Numbered from the stretch's first letter, positions 52,077-61,732 are shown. The stretch is DNA of 64,000 nt from Dyadobacter sp. NIV53 (GCF_019711195.1 NZ_CP081299.1:5986501-6050500); one strand, 5' to 3'. Numbers and translations: made by a program. The notes: generated by a model not told the origin, from the letters alone.

Positions 52077-53393
52077 TTACTTTGCCGGGAGATCATACAG
52101 TTTTCCTACCATTTTGATCTGGCGATATAACATGAAAATCACGATCATGGCAAGCGAAACGTAGACGGCTGAAAAAATGTAAAACGAGTAAATAATACCA
52201 GGCATTGGAGTTACTGCTTCTTCGGTCCGCATAATACCATTGATAATCCAAGGTTGCCGGCCGACTTCTGTTACCGTCCAGCCAGCTTCTACGGCAATAA
52301 ATCCGAGTGGAGTTGCTGCTACAAAAAGTTTTAAAAGCCATGAACTGGTGAGCCATTGCTTTTTCTTCCATAACGCAATAAAATACAAAACTGCAACCAG
52401 CATCATCAGCATACCCATTCCCACCATCAGCTGAAATGCATAATGTGCAATAGCGACAGGCGGATGATTTTCAACGGGTATCTGGTCAAGCCCCTTTACT
52501 TCCGAAGTAAAATCACCATGAGCCAGAAAGCTCAGAAATCCAGGCAGCTTAATAGCATAATCCACTTTTTTATTTTCAGTATCGGGAATTCCGCCAAGTA
52601 CCAGCGATGCGGATTTCTCGGTATGGAAGTGCGCTTCCATTGCGGCAAGTTTTGCGGGCTGTCTCACTGCAACATCCTTAGCAGAAATGTCTCCACTCAA
52701 CGGCTGAATGATAGCCGCAGCGCAGCCAAATATGGCAGCAATTGTAAATGATTTGGTATGAAAATAAACGTTTTTTCCTTTCAGGATCATAAATGCGTGA
52801 ACTCCTGCAACAGCAAATCCGGTGGCAACAAAAGCAGCGATTGACATGTGTAATGCCTGTGAAAACCATGCATCGTTGAACATCGCCTGAATAGGGTCGA
52901 TGTTAACATACTGACCGTCAATGAAGTCAAAACCGGCCGGACTATTCATCCAGGCATTTGCAGCCACGACAAGGATTCCCGAAGCCAGCCCGCTCACACC
53001 TACGATAACACCTGTAAACCAGTGAAACCATTTATTGAATTTATCCCAGCCATAAAGAAAAAAGCCCAGTGCAATCGCTTCAATAAAAAATGCAGTGCCT
53101 TCGAGCGAAAATGGCATTCCGAAAATCGGTCCGGCGTGTTTCATGAATTCCGGCCATAACAGTCCCAGTTCAAACGATAAAACTGTACCGGAAACAGCTC
53201 CGGTCGCAAAGAAAATAGCTACGCCTTTACTCCACGCTTTGGTTACATTTTTATAAACAATATTATTGGTTCGGAGGTAGTAAAAGTGGGAGACGGCCAT
53301 GAAAAAGGGCATAACCATACCAATGCAGGAAAATATAATATGAAAACCCAGCGAAAGGGCCATTTGTGATCTGGCTGCTATGAAGTTATCCAT
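52077..53393 (-). CDS. cydA: Cytochrome bd ubiquinol oxidase subunit I
   Basis: 438 residues, the short-Q-loop size common in Bacteroidota. His18 (LSLGFHIIFSCIG) is the high-spin haem ligand; the second conserved His lies in SQALHMSIAAFVATGF, and a Met ligand is expected in the GMGMLMM region. The quinol-site signature EVGRQPWIINGIMRTEEAVTP is intact. About nine membrane helices. First gene of cydAB. I see no cydX-like small gene in the 147-bp gap. Confidence 0.96.
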   Translation of the reverse strand: MDNFIAARSQMALSLGFHIIFSCIGMVMPFFMAVSHFYYLRTNNIVYKNVTKAWSKGVAIFFATGAVSGTVLSFELGLLWPEFMKHAGPIFGMPFSLEGTAFFIEAIALGFFLYGWDKFNKWFHWFTGVIVGVSGLASGILVVAANAWMNSPAGFDFIDGQYVNIDPIQAMFNDAWFSQALHMSIAAFVATGFAVAGVHAFMILKGKNVYFHTKSFTIAAIFGCAAAIIQPLSGDISAKDVAVRQPAKLAAMEAHFHTEKSASLVLGGIPDTENKKVDYAIKLPGFLSFLAHGDFTSEVKGLDQIPVENHPPVAIAHYAFQLMVGMGMLMMLVAVLYFIALWKKKQWLTSSWLLKLFVAATPLGFIAVEAGWTVTEVGRQPWIINGIMRTEEAVTPMPGIIYSFYIFSAVYVSLAMIVIFMLYRQIKMVGKLYDLPAK

Positions 53394-53462
53394 GAAAATT
53401 TATAATTTATTGACAAAACGTTAAGTTGTGATGATACAGAATTGACTGAAAACCAAGTAGCT

Positions 53463-53470
53463 CAAAACTA
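53463..53470 (-). promoter_or_regulatory. Possible cydA -7 box
   Basis: CAAAACTA on the + strand reads TAGTTTTG on the minus strand, an exact TAnnTTTG match 70 bases before the cydA ATG. The nearest -33-like TTG is 24 bases further upstream, slightly long. The same octamer precedes the PepSY gene. Confidence 0.4.
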
Positions 53471-53557
53471 ATTAAGTCTTATGATAAGAACCATCAATAT
53501 CATGAAAATTGTCTTTAAAATATCCGTTTTTATATTTCAACCAATCCCCGGATTTAC

Positions 53558-54793
53558 ATGAAAAAAATCATTGCTTTCCTGTTATTTACAGCTTGTACAA
53601 GTTACGCTCAAAATATGCAGGATTTAATAATAGACAGTAAATTGATAAAATCGGATGACCTTTTATGGGATTTAGAAACATTAAGCAAAAGCCCGGAAAT
53701 CCAATTGACAGGTAAAAAAGGAAAAGTACAAACATTACTATACAAAAGTGTTAATTATCAAGGTAAGCCTACACAGGTTTTTGCCTATTACTGCAATCCT
53801 GATTTGCTGGCTGGAAAGCCTTCTGGTAAAAACAAGTTTCCCGGCATTGTACTGATTCATGGAGGAGGCGGAAAAGCTTTTAAAGTATGGGTGGAAAAAT
53901 GGGCAGCGGAAGGATACGCGGCTATTGCTATGGACCTGGCCGGAAACGGAGAAGATGGCAAAAAACTAGTACTGGCCGGGCCGGATCAGGGTGACGAGGA
54001 CAAATTTGCAAAAATGGAAAATGGAAATCTTAAAGATGTATGGACATATCATGCAGTTGCCAGTGCCATTCTGGCTCATTCGTTGTTATTGAATCTGCCC
54101 GAAGTAGATGCTTCCAGAACCTGTGTTACCGGAATAAGCTGGGGTGGATACCTGACGTGTATTGTTGCAAGTCTGGATAACCGTTTCAAGGCTGCTGCTC
54201 CGGTTTACGGATGTGGATTTTATGATGAATCTGATGTTTTTAAATTCCCCTTACAACAGCTTTCTCCGGATAACCAGTCAAAATGGATGAAGCATTTCGA
54301 TCCGTCATCTTACCTCGCTTTTGCAAAACCGGGATTTCTATTTGTTAATGGCAATAAAGACAAGTTTTATAACGTGGTTCCTTACGACAAAACGTACCGT
54401 CTTATACCTGAAAACCAACGTACCATATGTATCATACCAAATATGCCGCACGGTCATGAGTCCGGTTGGGAACCACATGAAATCCGGTATTTTTTTGAAA
54501 GTATGTTGAACCATAAAAGCCAGGTAATCACAGTAAATACAGTTTTAAAAAATAGTGACTCGTTAAATGTGTCTTACAGTTCTCCGGTATCACTTTGGCA
54601 TGCGGAGTTTTATTATTCCAATGACACTGCTTCAGCCAATGAACAACGTGTCTGGAACAGCCAAAAGGTAGTCATCAATCCTGAAAAACAAACAATTTCC
54701 TGTCCAATACCAAAAGAAGGATTTAAATACGGATTCTTTTATCTAAAAGATCACCGGAATATTTCCACTTCCAGTGAGTTTATAATTAATTGA
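53558..54793 (+). CDS. Secreted alpha/beta hydrolase, acetylxylan-esterase-like
   Basis: 411 residues with a signal peptide (MKKIIAFLLFTACTSYAQ). The hydrolase fold shows the oxyanion-region HGGGGKAFKVW, nucleophile Ser194 (GISWGGY), acid Asp268 (NGNKDKFY) and base His298 or His300 (MPHGHESG). Resembles dienelactone-hydrolase and acetylxylan-esterase families. The last 85 residues form an extra beta domain (WHAEFYYSNDTASANEQRVWN). Likely removes acyl groups from polysaccharides in the periplasm. Divergent from cydA; its 3' end meets the next gene after 11 bp. Confidence 0.85.
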   Translation: MKKIIAFLLFTACTSYAQNMQDLIIDSKLIKSDDLLWDLETLSKSPEIQLTGKKGKVQTLLYKSVNYQGKPTQVFAYYCNPDLLAGKPSGKNKFPGIVLIHGGGGKAFKVWVEKWAAEGYAAIAMDLAGNGEDGKKLVLAGPDQGDEDKFAKMENGNLKDVWTYHAVASAILAHSLLLNLPEVDASRTCVTGISWGGYLTCIVASLDNRFKAAAPVYGCGFYDESDVFKFPLQQLSPDNQSKWMKHFDPSSYLAFAKPGFLFVNGNKDKFYNVVPYDKTYRLIPENQRTICIIPNMPHGHESGWEPHEIRYFFESMLNHKSQVITVNTVLKNSDSLNVSYSSPVSLWHAEFYYSNDTASANEQRVWNSQKVVINPEKQTISCPIPKEGFKYGFFYLKDHRNISTSSEFIIN

Positions 54794-54804
54794 TAGATAA
54801 AAAA

Positions 54805-55797
54805 TCACACATCTTTATTCTGTTTTTCTGTTAATTTTCTTTTGACCAGGTCAACAGGATAACGAAGTGCCAGTTCTCTGATTTCGTAGGTAAACTCCGT
54901 GAAAGTTTCTTCCCATAAACGTGCTTCTTCCGGCGTGTAATCATAGAAACCCTGTGCATTGGAAATACCTCTTCCACCTTCACGCACGATTTTGTCTATC
55001 AGTTCGGGCACTTCTGTGCTGTTATTAAGAGTAGGGAAAAGCCGCTGCATTACAGTATGATATGCAGGAACGCCGGTTAGGTCCATCCAGCGGAAAATAC
55101 CAACAAAAGTCATAAAATAACCAGCATTGTTCCTGCACGATCTGTCCACATCTTCAACGGTTGCATAGCCATTCTCTACAAGGCTTATCGCTTCCCGGTA
55201 CATGGCGTACATAAGCCGGTTCGTAATAAATCCTGCAATATCTTTCCTTACCAGAATAGGTTCTTTGCCCCATAAATAAGAAAGTTCGTATAAGTATTCA
55301 CCATTTTTAATATCGCTGTCGTCACCACAGATGATTTCAAGAAATCGCGTTGTATGCGCAGGCTCAGTCCAGTGCAGGCCTAAAAATCGTTCAGGATGGG
55401 CCGTCAGTTTTTGTAATGTACTTATTGGAATTGCAGATGTATTACTGGTCAGTAACGCCTCAGGAGTAATAACATTTTCTATTTTCTTATAAACACTTTC
55501 TTTAATTTCAATATTCTCAATGGTACATTCAATCACTAACTGGCAGGAACTTAATCGGGAATAATCTTCCGTAATGATCAGATTTTTAAAGTAGAAATCA
55601 GGTGTATTCCGGATTATACCGTTTTCAAATGACTTTTCAAGATGTTCCCTGATCCTTTTTTCGGCATGCAGCAAATCGGCACTGATTGGGGCAATGGCAA
55701 CAACAGGATGGTTTGCCAGCAATAAACAGGTAACAATACTGCACCCCATTAAACCAAGTCCGACAACGCCAACAGGAATTTCTTGAGTATTTATCAT
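54805..55797 (-). CDS. 3-hydroxyacyl-CoA dehydrogenase-family enzyme
   Basis: 330 residues. N-terminal NAD-binding Rossmann fold with GVVGLGLMGCSI (GxGxxG; residues 11-22), the family Glu and Ser/Asn motifs (VIECTIENIEIKESVY, SNTSAIPIS), and catalytic His of LGLHWTEPAH. The C-terminal helical domain includes GFITNRLMYAMYREAISLVENG and GRGISNAQGFYDY. Oxidises 3-hydroxyacyl-CoA or a related hydroxy acid; the substitution of the usual FFNP by HWTEPAH suggests a non-standard substrate. Cytoplasmic, single gene. Confidence 0.88.
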   Translation of the reverse strand: MINTQEIPVGVVGLGLMGCSIVTCLLLANHPVVAIAPISADLLHAEKRIREHLEKSFENGIIRNTPDFYFKNLIITEDYSRLSSCQLVIECTIENIEIKESVYKKIENVITPEALLTSNTSAIPISTLQKLTAHPERFLGLHWTEPAHTTRFLEIICGDDSDIKNGEYLYELSYLWGKEPILVRKDIAGFITNRLMYAMYREAISLVENGYATVEDVDRSCRNNAGYFMTFVGIFRWMDLTGVPAYHTVMQRLFPTLNNSTEVPELIDKIVREGGRGISNAQGFYDYTPEEARLWEETFTEFTYEIRELALRYPVDLVKRKLTEKQNKDV

Positions 55798-55902
55798 TTT
55801 ATGTTAAATAAGGTATTTGTGATAATTTAATATGAATGATGTAAAAGTGTTTTAGTTTTGCTTCTTGCCCTAACTATTCAACTTTTCTATCATTTTAGCT
55901 CT

Positions 55903-56568
55903 ATGCAAAAGTTACTACTCGTTATATTAATTCTGATTTCAACAGGTATTATTAAGGCTCAGGATAAAATTGATTTACAAAAAGTAAAATCGGCAGCTCA
56001 AGATAGCGTGTCAGAGTTTTACTTTCCTAAGCTCGTAAAAGAATTTTCGGTAGCACCAGAGTATTTTCCTTTAACAAAAGGAAAATATCTGTATTATAGG
56101 TACATATATTCGCCAACTTATAAAGTTTACGATTTTAGTAAGAATAGAAGTGAGTTTGATAAGTTTTTTGACCGGAGAAATTGGAAAAAATCGATTCCGC
56201 TTGGAGAAAAGATTTTGTTAGATAATCCTATAGATGTGGGAATGCTGAATAGAATGGTTTATTGTTATAACCAGACTAACGAATTGGACAAGGCTGCCTT
56301 GTTAAAAGGGCGTGCTGATGTCTTATACCGGGTCATTTTATCCAGCGGAGAAGGAGAAAGTGAAGAATCCTGTTACAAGATCATTAATATAGGGGAGGAA
56401 TATATTATAATGGCTGGCAAAGGAATAAAGGGCATATCCCGGATATCAAAAAGAAAAGAAAACTCTGTAATGGATATTTGGATGACAAAAGATTCTAAAT
56501 CAAATCAGGAGAAACGCTTATATTTTGAATTACTTCAGAATATGGATGCAATGCCTAAATTCAAATAA
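55903..56568 (+). CDS. DUF4919-like exported protein
   Basis: 221 residues from ATG 55903 (MQKLLLVILILISTGIIKAQ), chosen because it starts the signal peptide; an in-frame ATG at 55858 adds 15 residues. Features resembling DUF4919: FPLTKGKYLYYRYIYSPTYKVYDF, NWKKSIPLGEKILLDNPIDVGMLNRMVYCYNQ, ADVLYRVILSSGEG. Function unknown; periplasmic or surface. Confidence 0.65.
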   Translation: MQKLLLVILILISTGIIKAQDKIDLQKVKSAAQDSVSEFYFPKLVKEFSVAPEYFPLTKGKYLYYRYIYSPTYKVYDFSKNRSEFDKFFDRRNWKKSIPLGEKILLDNPIDVGMLNRMVYCYNQTNELDKAALLKGRADVLYRVILSSGEGESEESCYKIINIGEEYIIMAGKGIKGISRISKRKENSVMDIWMTKDSKSNQEKRLYFELLQNMDAMPKFK

Positions 56569-56634
56569 GTATCCTTGCGCTAATCCATTTTAAGTTGGCT
56601 AAACCGCGTAAAACTTTTCCTAAGCTTGACACTA

Positions 56635-56670
56635 AAAAAGCCCCTGAAACGATTGTTCGAGGGGCTTTTT
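56635..56670. terminator. Terminator between DUF4919 and csbD
   Basis: AAAAAGCCCCT (56635-56645) pairs with AGGGGCTTTTT (56660-56670), and the stem can extend by GAA/TTC over a one-base bulge. T-runs lie on both sides, so it can serve both convergent genes. Confidence 0.85.
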
Positions 56671-56692
56671 ATCAAATATTTATATTAAAAAA

Positions 56693-56889
56693 CTAGTTTG
56701 ACCAGCTATTCACTTCCGTTTCTACTTCTTCACGGGTCTTACCTAATTTTTTTGAAGTTTTCCAAGAAGCTCATCTTCTTTTCCTTCTTCATATAACAAA
56801 TCGTCATCAGTTAAATCAGCATATTGTTGTTTGAATTTTCCTTTCAGGTCATTCCAGTTTCCTTTTATTTGTTGTGTGAAAGCACTCAT
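56693..56889 (-). pseudogene. CsbD-family stress protein, frame-disrupted at an A7 run
   Basis: Small general-stress protein. ATG 56889 begins MSAFTQQIKGNWNDLKGKFK, followed by DDDLLYEEGKEDELLGKLQKN and a stop. The conserved CsbD end is in the next frame: KLGKTREEVETEVNSWSN. The break is a T7 run (+ strand 56747-56753); one more base gives QKKLGKT in frame and a 65-residue protein, normal for the family. The zero frame reads A_AAA_AAT over the run, which also allows a -1 slip. Too short to be called by most ORF finders. Cytoplasmic, single gene. Confidence 0.8.
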
Positions 56890-57217
56890 GATTTCTAAAA
56901 TTTAAAGTTAAAAACTGCTGCTTTTTTTAAAGCATTTGTTTCTAAAACAAAAAATAATCATTCCAGACATGAATACCAGATCTTGTAAATTTTAGAATGT
57001 AAAACTTAAATTACAGAGTAGGTTTCAAACCGCTGGTTTAACGGGAATTAGCTGTATAAGTGAATTTTAAAACCACGCAATTTTTATAAGAATTTATTAA
57101 ATGTATAAATTGAAACCGAGAACGTTTTTCCCGAAACTGCCGAATTTCTTGCGTATCTGATACGAATTATCTACAATAATATCATTTTGCCTTGAATGGA
57201 TATGTTTTAATTTATTT
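56890..57217. other. Intergenic region with nothing recognised
   Basis: AT-rich gap between the csbD start and the end of the epimerase gene. No hairpin with T-run, RNA or open frame was found. Confidence 0.45.
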
Positions 57218-58489
57218 TCAATTCTTCGCCAATAACTTATCCAACCGGATTATCCCCTGTACCATTGAGCGAACAGAATGATAATTGACTTTCCATGAAT
57301 GACTCATATGCTTCCAGATCGGTTCTCCCTGCCGCGTTAATAATGGCAGCCATTCACCCACTTCATGATGGATCATTTTGTCAAAAACAAAGCGATGCGT
57401 GGCATCATAAGCTTTCAGATATTTTTCGTCTCCATAAACCCTGTAAGCATCCAGCATACCAATGATCACTTCGGCCTGCTGCCAGAATTCTTTTTCACGG
57501 TCGTACACCTCCCCTTCATGCGAACCTTCTACATAGACTCCGCCAAACTCCCAGTCAATTCCATGCTGAACGGCATGATTAAATGATTTGAGTATCTGAC
57601 TTTCATAAGTAGAATAGGGAATACCTGCTATGTCCAATGCATGCATGAGGAGCCAGGCAAACTCCACATTGTGGCCATAACTGGTGTTATCTTCCGCGGA
57701 GCTCTTGAAACCATCTTCCGAAAAGCGGTCCCAGCCCCAGATAATGTCAAATTTAATCTGGGGTGCCACAGCCCAGTCTGCCCAGAACTGCGGTATGCCG
57801 GTTCCATAAACAGGATGCATAATTTTGTTGACCAGCAATTCAATAATTTCGATCAGTTTGCGACGGTGAACCTGTTTGCCACTTGCTTCGTACAAAGTTG
57901 TAAAAGCTTCCATGAGGTGCATATGAGCATCCAAAGTTTTGCGATCTCCACCTGCGGGACCAGCACCTTTCAAATCCCAGTTTTTGTGGAACATTTCAAA
58001 ATAGCCACCATAACACGTATCTGCACCATATTTTTGAAGCAGGTCGAATACCTTTTCAGCATATTCCAATCCACGCGGATCGCCGGTTGCGAGTGTATAT
58101 TCGGCCAGGCTATATATAGCAAAGCTGTGTCCGTAAACAATTTTCTCATCAATTTTCACATTTCCCTTCCGGTCCATCAACCAGTAAAAGCCACCATTTT
58201 CGTTGTCCCACATTTTGTCAATCAGAAATTCAACACCATGTTTGGCAATATCAGCATAACGTCCTTCACCATAACCGGCACGGTGGGCAGCTGAAAAAGT
58301 ATAAACTGTTCTGGTTTGTGCGATCAGTGATTTTTCATCTTCGCCGGAATCATTACCTGCATTGTCAAAATGAGTAATAAATCCGCCGTTTTCCTTATCC
58401 ACACAACGCGTTTCCCAGAATGGCAACAGTTCCTTTGTCAAATGATGCAATGCTTCTTCGCGGTAACTTTTAATCTGTTCAGGGTTCAT
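57218..58489 (-). CDS. AGE-family epimerase, cellobiose 2-epimerase type
   Basis: 423 residues forming an (alpha/alpha)6 barrel. Motifs of cellobiose 2-epimerases are present: ENGGFITHFD, YGHSFAIYSLAEY, KTLDAHMHLMEAFTTLYE, NTSYGHNVEFAWLL, EFWQQAEVIIGMLDAY and HSWKVNYHSVRSMVQGI, including the His/Glu positions used in proton transfer. No signal peptide, so cytoplasmic; would convert the reducing glucose of a disaccharide to mannose. Downstream of the Gfo/Idh/MocA gene on the same strand, with a 216-bp gap holding a palindrome. Confidence 0.9.
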   Translation of the reverse strand: MNPEQIKSYREEALHHLTKELLPFWETRCVDKENGGFITHFDNAGNDSGEDEKSLIAQTRTVYTFSAAHRAGYGEGRYADIAKHGVEFLIDKMWDNENGGFYWLMDRKGNVKIDEKIVYGHSFAIYSLAEYTLATGDPRGLEYAEKVFDLLQKYGADTCYGGYFEMFHKNWDLKGAGPAGGDRKTLDAHMHLMEAFTTLYEASGKQVHRRKLIEIIELLVNKIMHPVYGTGIPQFWADWAVAPQIKFDIIWGWDRFSEDGFKSSAEDNTSYGHNVEFAWLLMHALDIAGIPYSTYESQILKSFNHAVQHGIDWEFGGVYVEGSHEGEVYDREKEFWQQAEVIIGMLDAYRVYGDEKYLKAYDATHRFVFDKMIHHEVGEWLPLLTRQGEPIWKHMSHSWKVNYHSVRSMVQGIIRLDKLLAKN

Positions 58490-58565
58490 GGAAAAAGTTT
58501 TTTGATAAATGTTTTGTGAAAATGTTGCTGCCTTTGCCAGTGTTGTTACCTGTTATTTTGTGCCG

Positions 58566-58587
58566 TTGCTGGTGTTATTACCAGCAA
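58566..58587. promoter_or_regulatory. Operator-like palindrome ahead of the epimerase
   Basis: TTGCTGGT (58566-58573) and ACCAGCAA (58580-58587), a perfect 8-6-8 inverted repeat, 77 bases before the epimerase start. There is no T-run, so a regulator site is more likely than a terminator. Confidence 0.45.
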
Positions 58588-58705
58588 TTTCAGGAGCATA
58601 CTGAAAGACTTTTAAGATATTAGTTACAAAACTCCCATTAGTTTAAAGCGCATTGAAAATTGTAAGTTGGCTATTGAGAATTAAAGTTTTTTCCTCAATA
58701 ACATA

Positions 58706-59806
58706 TTAAGCCAATTTTACAGTCTTCCCAGTTTTTGCGGCCTGGTAAATAGCCTCTACAATACGGATATCCCGCATACCTTCCTCACCCGGAACCATTT
58801 GCGGTTTACTTTGCATGATCGCCATGGCATCTTCGTCCATTTGTTTTGCCTGTTGGTTATCAACCGGGAAATTGATTATGCCCAATGTGCTTTCACCTTT
58901 GTTGCCCGTATAAGCTGAGAAATTATCCATGTGTAAAGACCCTTTGTCGTAATTTACTTTCAGGAAATTGGTATTGATTCCGTGGCTTCCGGTACAATTT
59001 GCAACAGCACCGCTTGGAAAATGCAGCTGAAAATGTGTGATCTCATCCGCATTTTTAAAAATTTCCGGACGGTTTACCACATGTTCTGCTGTTAGCGAAA
59101 CCGGTTCTTCGCCCGCAGCCAAACGTGCTCCCTGCAAAGCATAAACACCCATATCGTACATAGCGCCACCACCCATCGCACGATCTACTTTCCAGTTTCC
59201 GGCACGGCTTTCCTTATACCCGGCGGCACAGGATATCAGCTGTACATTTCCTAATGATTTTTCTTTGGCAATGCGCATAAATTCCTGTGTGTTAGGATCA
59301 TGCTGACAACGATAACCAATCGACAAACTTCTTTTGTTATCATTACAGGCCTTTATCATTTCCTCGCATTCCTTTACGTTCATGGCCATTGGCTTTTCAC
59401 AAAAAACATGTTTTCCGGCTTTTGCTGCTCGAATTGTGTACTCCTTGTGCATAGATGGCGGTAATACAATGTAGATCACATCGATGTCAGGATTGTTGGC
59501 AATCTGATCAAAGCTTTTATAATCGTAGATATTTTTATCAGGAATATTATACTTTTTCTTCCATGTTTCGGCCTTTTCCGGAGACCCGGTTACAATACCT
59601 GCCAGATAACAATTTTTGGTTTTTTGTAAAGCAGGAGCCAGCAGATCGGTGCTGTAATAGCCAAGTCCCACCAATGCCACACCTAATCTGTCTTTCGGTT
59701 TTCCCAAAGCAAATATGTTCGGCGAAAAAAGCGACGCAGTAATTATGCCTGTGCCGGCAACAAGAAAATCGCGGCGTGAAAAAGGAGTGATTATTTTTGT
59801 ATCCAT
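58706..59806 (-). CDS. Tat-exported Gfo/Idh/MocA-family oxidoreductase
   Basis: 366 residues. Twin-arginine signal (SRRDFLVAGTGIITASLF). NAD(P)-binding Rossmann fold (LGVALVGLGYYSTDLLAPAL) and the family motif CEKPMAMN (catalytic Lys of EKP) are clear, followed by the beta-sheet domain (RAMGGGAMYDMGVYALQGAR). Resembles glucose-fructose oxidoreductase, which carries tightly bound NADP and works in the periplasm. Likely oxidises or reduces a sugar. Neighbours an epimerase and is divergent from the PolX-like gene. Confidence 0.9.
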   Translation of the reverse strand: MDTKIITPFSRRDFLVAGTGIITASLFSPNIFALGKPKDRLGVALVGLGYYSTDLLAPALQKTKNCYLAGIVTGSPEKAETWKKKYNIPDKNIYDYKSFDQIANNPDIDVIYIVLPPSMHKEYTIRAAKAGKHVFCEKPMAMNVKECEEMIKACNDNKRSLSIGYRCQHDPNTQEFMRIAKEKSLGNVQLISCAAGYKESRAGNWKVDRAMGGGAMYDMGVYALQGARLAAGEEPVSLTAEHVVNRPEIFKNADEITHFQLHFPSGAVANCTGSHGINTNFLKVNYDKGSLHMDNFSAYTGNKGESTLGIINFPVDNQQAKQMDEDAMAIMQSKPQMVPGEEGMRDIRIVEAIYQAAKTGKTVKLA

Positions 59807-59959
59807 CGTTCAGGTTTTTTTCTATTTAAGACCCGGGTTTAAAATAACTACTTAATTTAACTGCAATGGATGCACTAGTTTAACGCAAAATGCATAATTG
59901 ATACAATGAATAACAGAGATGGATATACTAAGTTATCTTACTCCCATTGTATTAATCTA

Positions 59960-59992
59960 TTGTGCCCATTGCGGTTTCGATTTGTATATTCG
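59960..59992 (+). promoter_or_regulatory. Possible promoter of the PolX-like gene
   Basis: TTG at 59960-59962, 22 bases, then TATATTCG (59985-59992), close to the Bacteroidota TTG-N19-23-TAnnTTTG pattern. It would give a leader of about 20 bases before ATG 60019. Confidence 0.4.
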
Positions 59993-60018
59993 CAGATATT
60001 TTTTAACCCGTTTTCCCT

Positions 60019-61732
60019 ATGAGCAATCCCGAGATTGTAGAGTTACTCGAACTTACTGCCAAACTGCTTGAACTCCACGGCGCTGATCCTTTTAAAATTA
60101 AGGGCTATTCCATTGCTGCTTTTTATTTGGATAAATATAAAGACGGAGAACTCGAAAACATGTCCCAGGAAGAGCTTGTTAAGCTTCAGGGTGTAGGCAA
60201 AAGTACAGCTGCAAAAATTATTGAGATTGTTAAAACAGGTACATTTCCGGAGTTGGAAGAATTACTTCAGAATACGCCCTTAGGTGTAATGGAAATGTTC
60301 AATATCAAGGGAATTGGTCCAAAGAAAATTGCCGTTTTATGGAAAGAACTTGGTATTGATAACCTTCATGAACTGGAACTGGCCTGTCTGAATGGTTCGG
60401 TTGCGAAACTAAAAGGATTGGGTGGCAGTCTTCAGCAAAAAATACTGGATTCCCTGGCTTTTATCAAGGATCAGGCAGGGAAGCTGCGCATGGATAAGGC
60501 CGAGGTGGTAGCAGGTTTGATTACGCAAGAGCTTAAGAAAAGTTTTGAAGATATAGAACTCGCAGGAGACATTCGCCGGAAGGCTGAGATTGTGGATACT
60601 ATAAAGATACTGGTAAAAACAGATTCTCCGGCACTGCTGCAAACGACATTGGGAGAGATTGAATTTCTTGTCCAGAATGAAAAAGTGTCTTCTCCGTTTA
60701 CATGGCGCGGAAATGTACTGGATTTTGCTGTTAATGTAGAAATTATCGCTGTCAAACCTGAGCGTATGGTAAACGAGCTGTTTCTTGAAACCGCATCTGC
60801 TGACCATTTAGGTTATCCGACTGCTTTGGGAAGTACGGTTTGGCGGCATGCAAACTTTGATGTGCTTGATAATGAAGAAACGATATTCCAAAGTGCGGGA
60901 TTGCCATATATCGTTCCTGAAATGCGGGAAGGTGCTGGTGAGTTCCAGTGGGCTGAGAAATATGCGGCAGACCAGCTTGTAACCTGGAACGATCTGAAAG
61001 GTATTCTGCATAATCACAGTACTTATTCCGATGGGCAAAATACATTGGAACAAATGGCATTATACTGCCGGGAACTGGGTTTCGGGTATTTAGGAATTGC
61101 GGATCATTCCCAAACAGCCACTTACGCACAGGGATTAAAGGTGGAGGAAGTTATTAAACAACATGCAGAAATTGAAAAACTGAATGCAAGATTTGCTGCT
61201 GAAAATCCGGAAAAACCATTTAAGATTTTAAAAGGAATTGAGTCGGATATTCTGGGTGACGGTTCGCTGGATTATCCTTCCGAAATTCTTGCAAGCTTCG
61301 ATTATATAGTGGCATCCGTGCACAGCAACCTGACTATGACATTGGAAAAAGCTACAAACCGATTGTTAAAAGCAATAGAAAATCCTTATACAACGATTTT
61401 GGGGCATCCGACCGGCCGCTTGTTATTATCACGCAGAAGGTTATCCGATCGACCATAAAGCCATCATTGATGCCTGCGCAGAACATCAGGTAGTTGTTGA
61501 AATTAATGCTTCTCCCTGGCGTCTTGATCTGGACTGGCGCTGGATCTCTTATTGTATGGAAAAAGGCGTGCTGCTTAGTATTAATCCTGATGCGCATTCA
61601 ACAGCCGGTTATCTGGATATGCATTACGGAGTGGCTGTTGCACGTAAAGGTGGCCTGACTAAGGACATGACTTTCAATGCATTGTCGTTGGACGAGATGG
61701 AAAGATATCTAAAGAAAAGACTGGGAAGGTAA
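60019..61732 (+). pseudogene. PolX-like protein with lost polymerase site and intact PHP site, frame-disrupted
   Basis: Family X polymerase/PHP architecture, 570 residues when one A at 61435 is removed (usual size). Helix-hairpin-helix motifs (LQGVGKSTAAKIIE, NIKGIGPKKIAVLW) precede the polymerase palm, but the Asp-x-Asp of PolX (E-T-V-x-D-L-D in Bacillus) reads EIVDTIKIL, with T194 and K196, and the third Asp is Asn (FAVNVEIIAV). The PHP exonuclease/phosphoesterase motifs are intact: LHNHSTYSDG, GIADHS, KGIESDIL, ASVHS, LGHPTGRLLL and NPDAHST. The last lies after the frame break, where CGCAGAAGG replaces expected CGCGAAGG; as read the protein ends prematurely at 61458. Likely a nuclease or phosphatase in DNA repair, not a polymerase. 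Confidence 0.82.
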
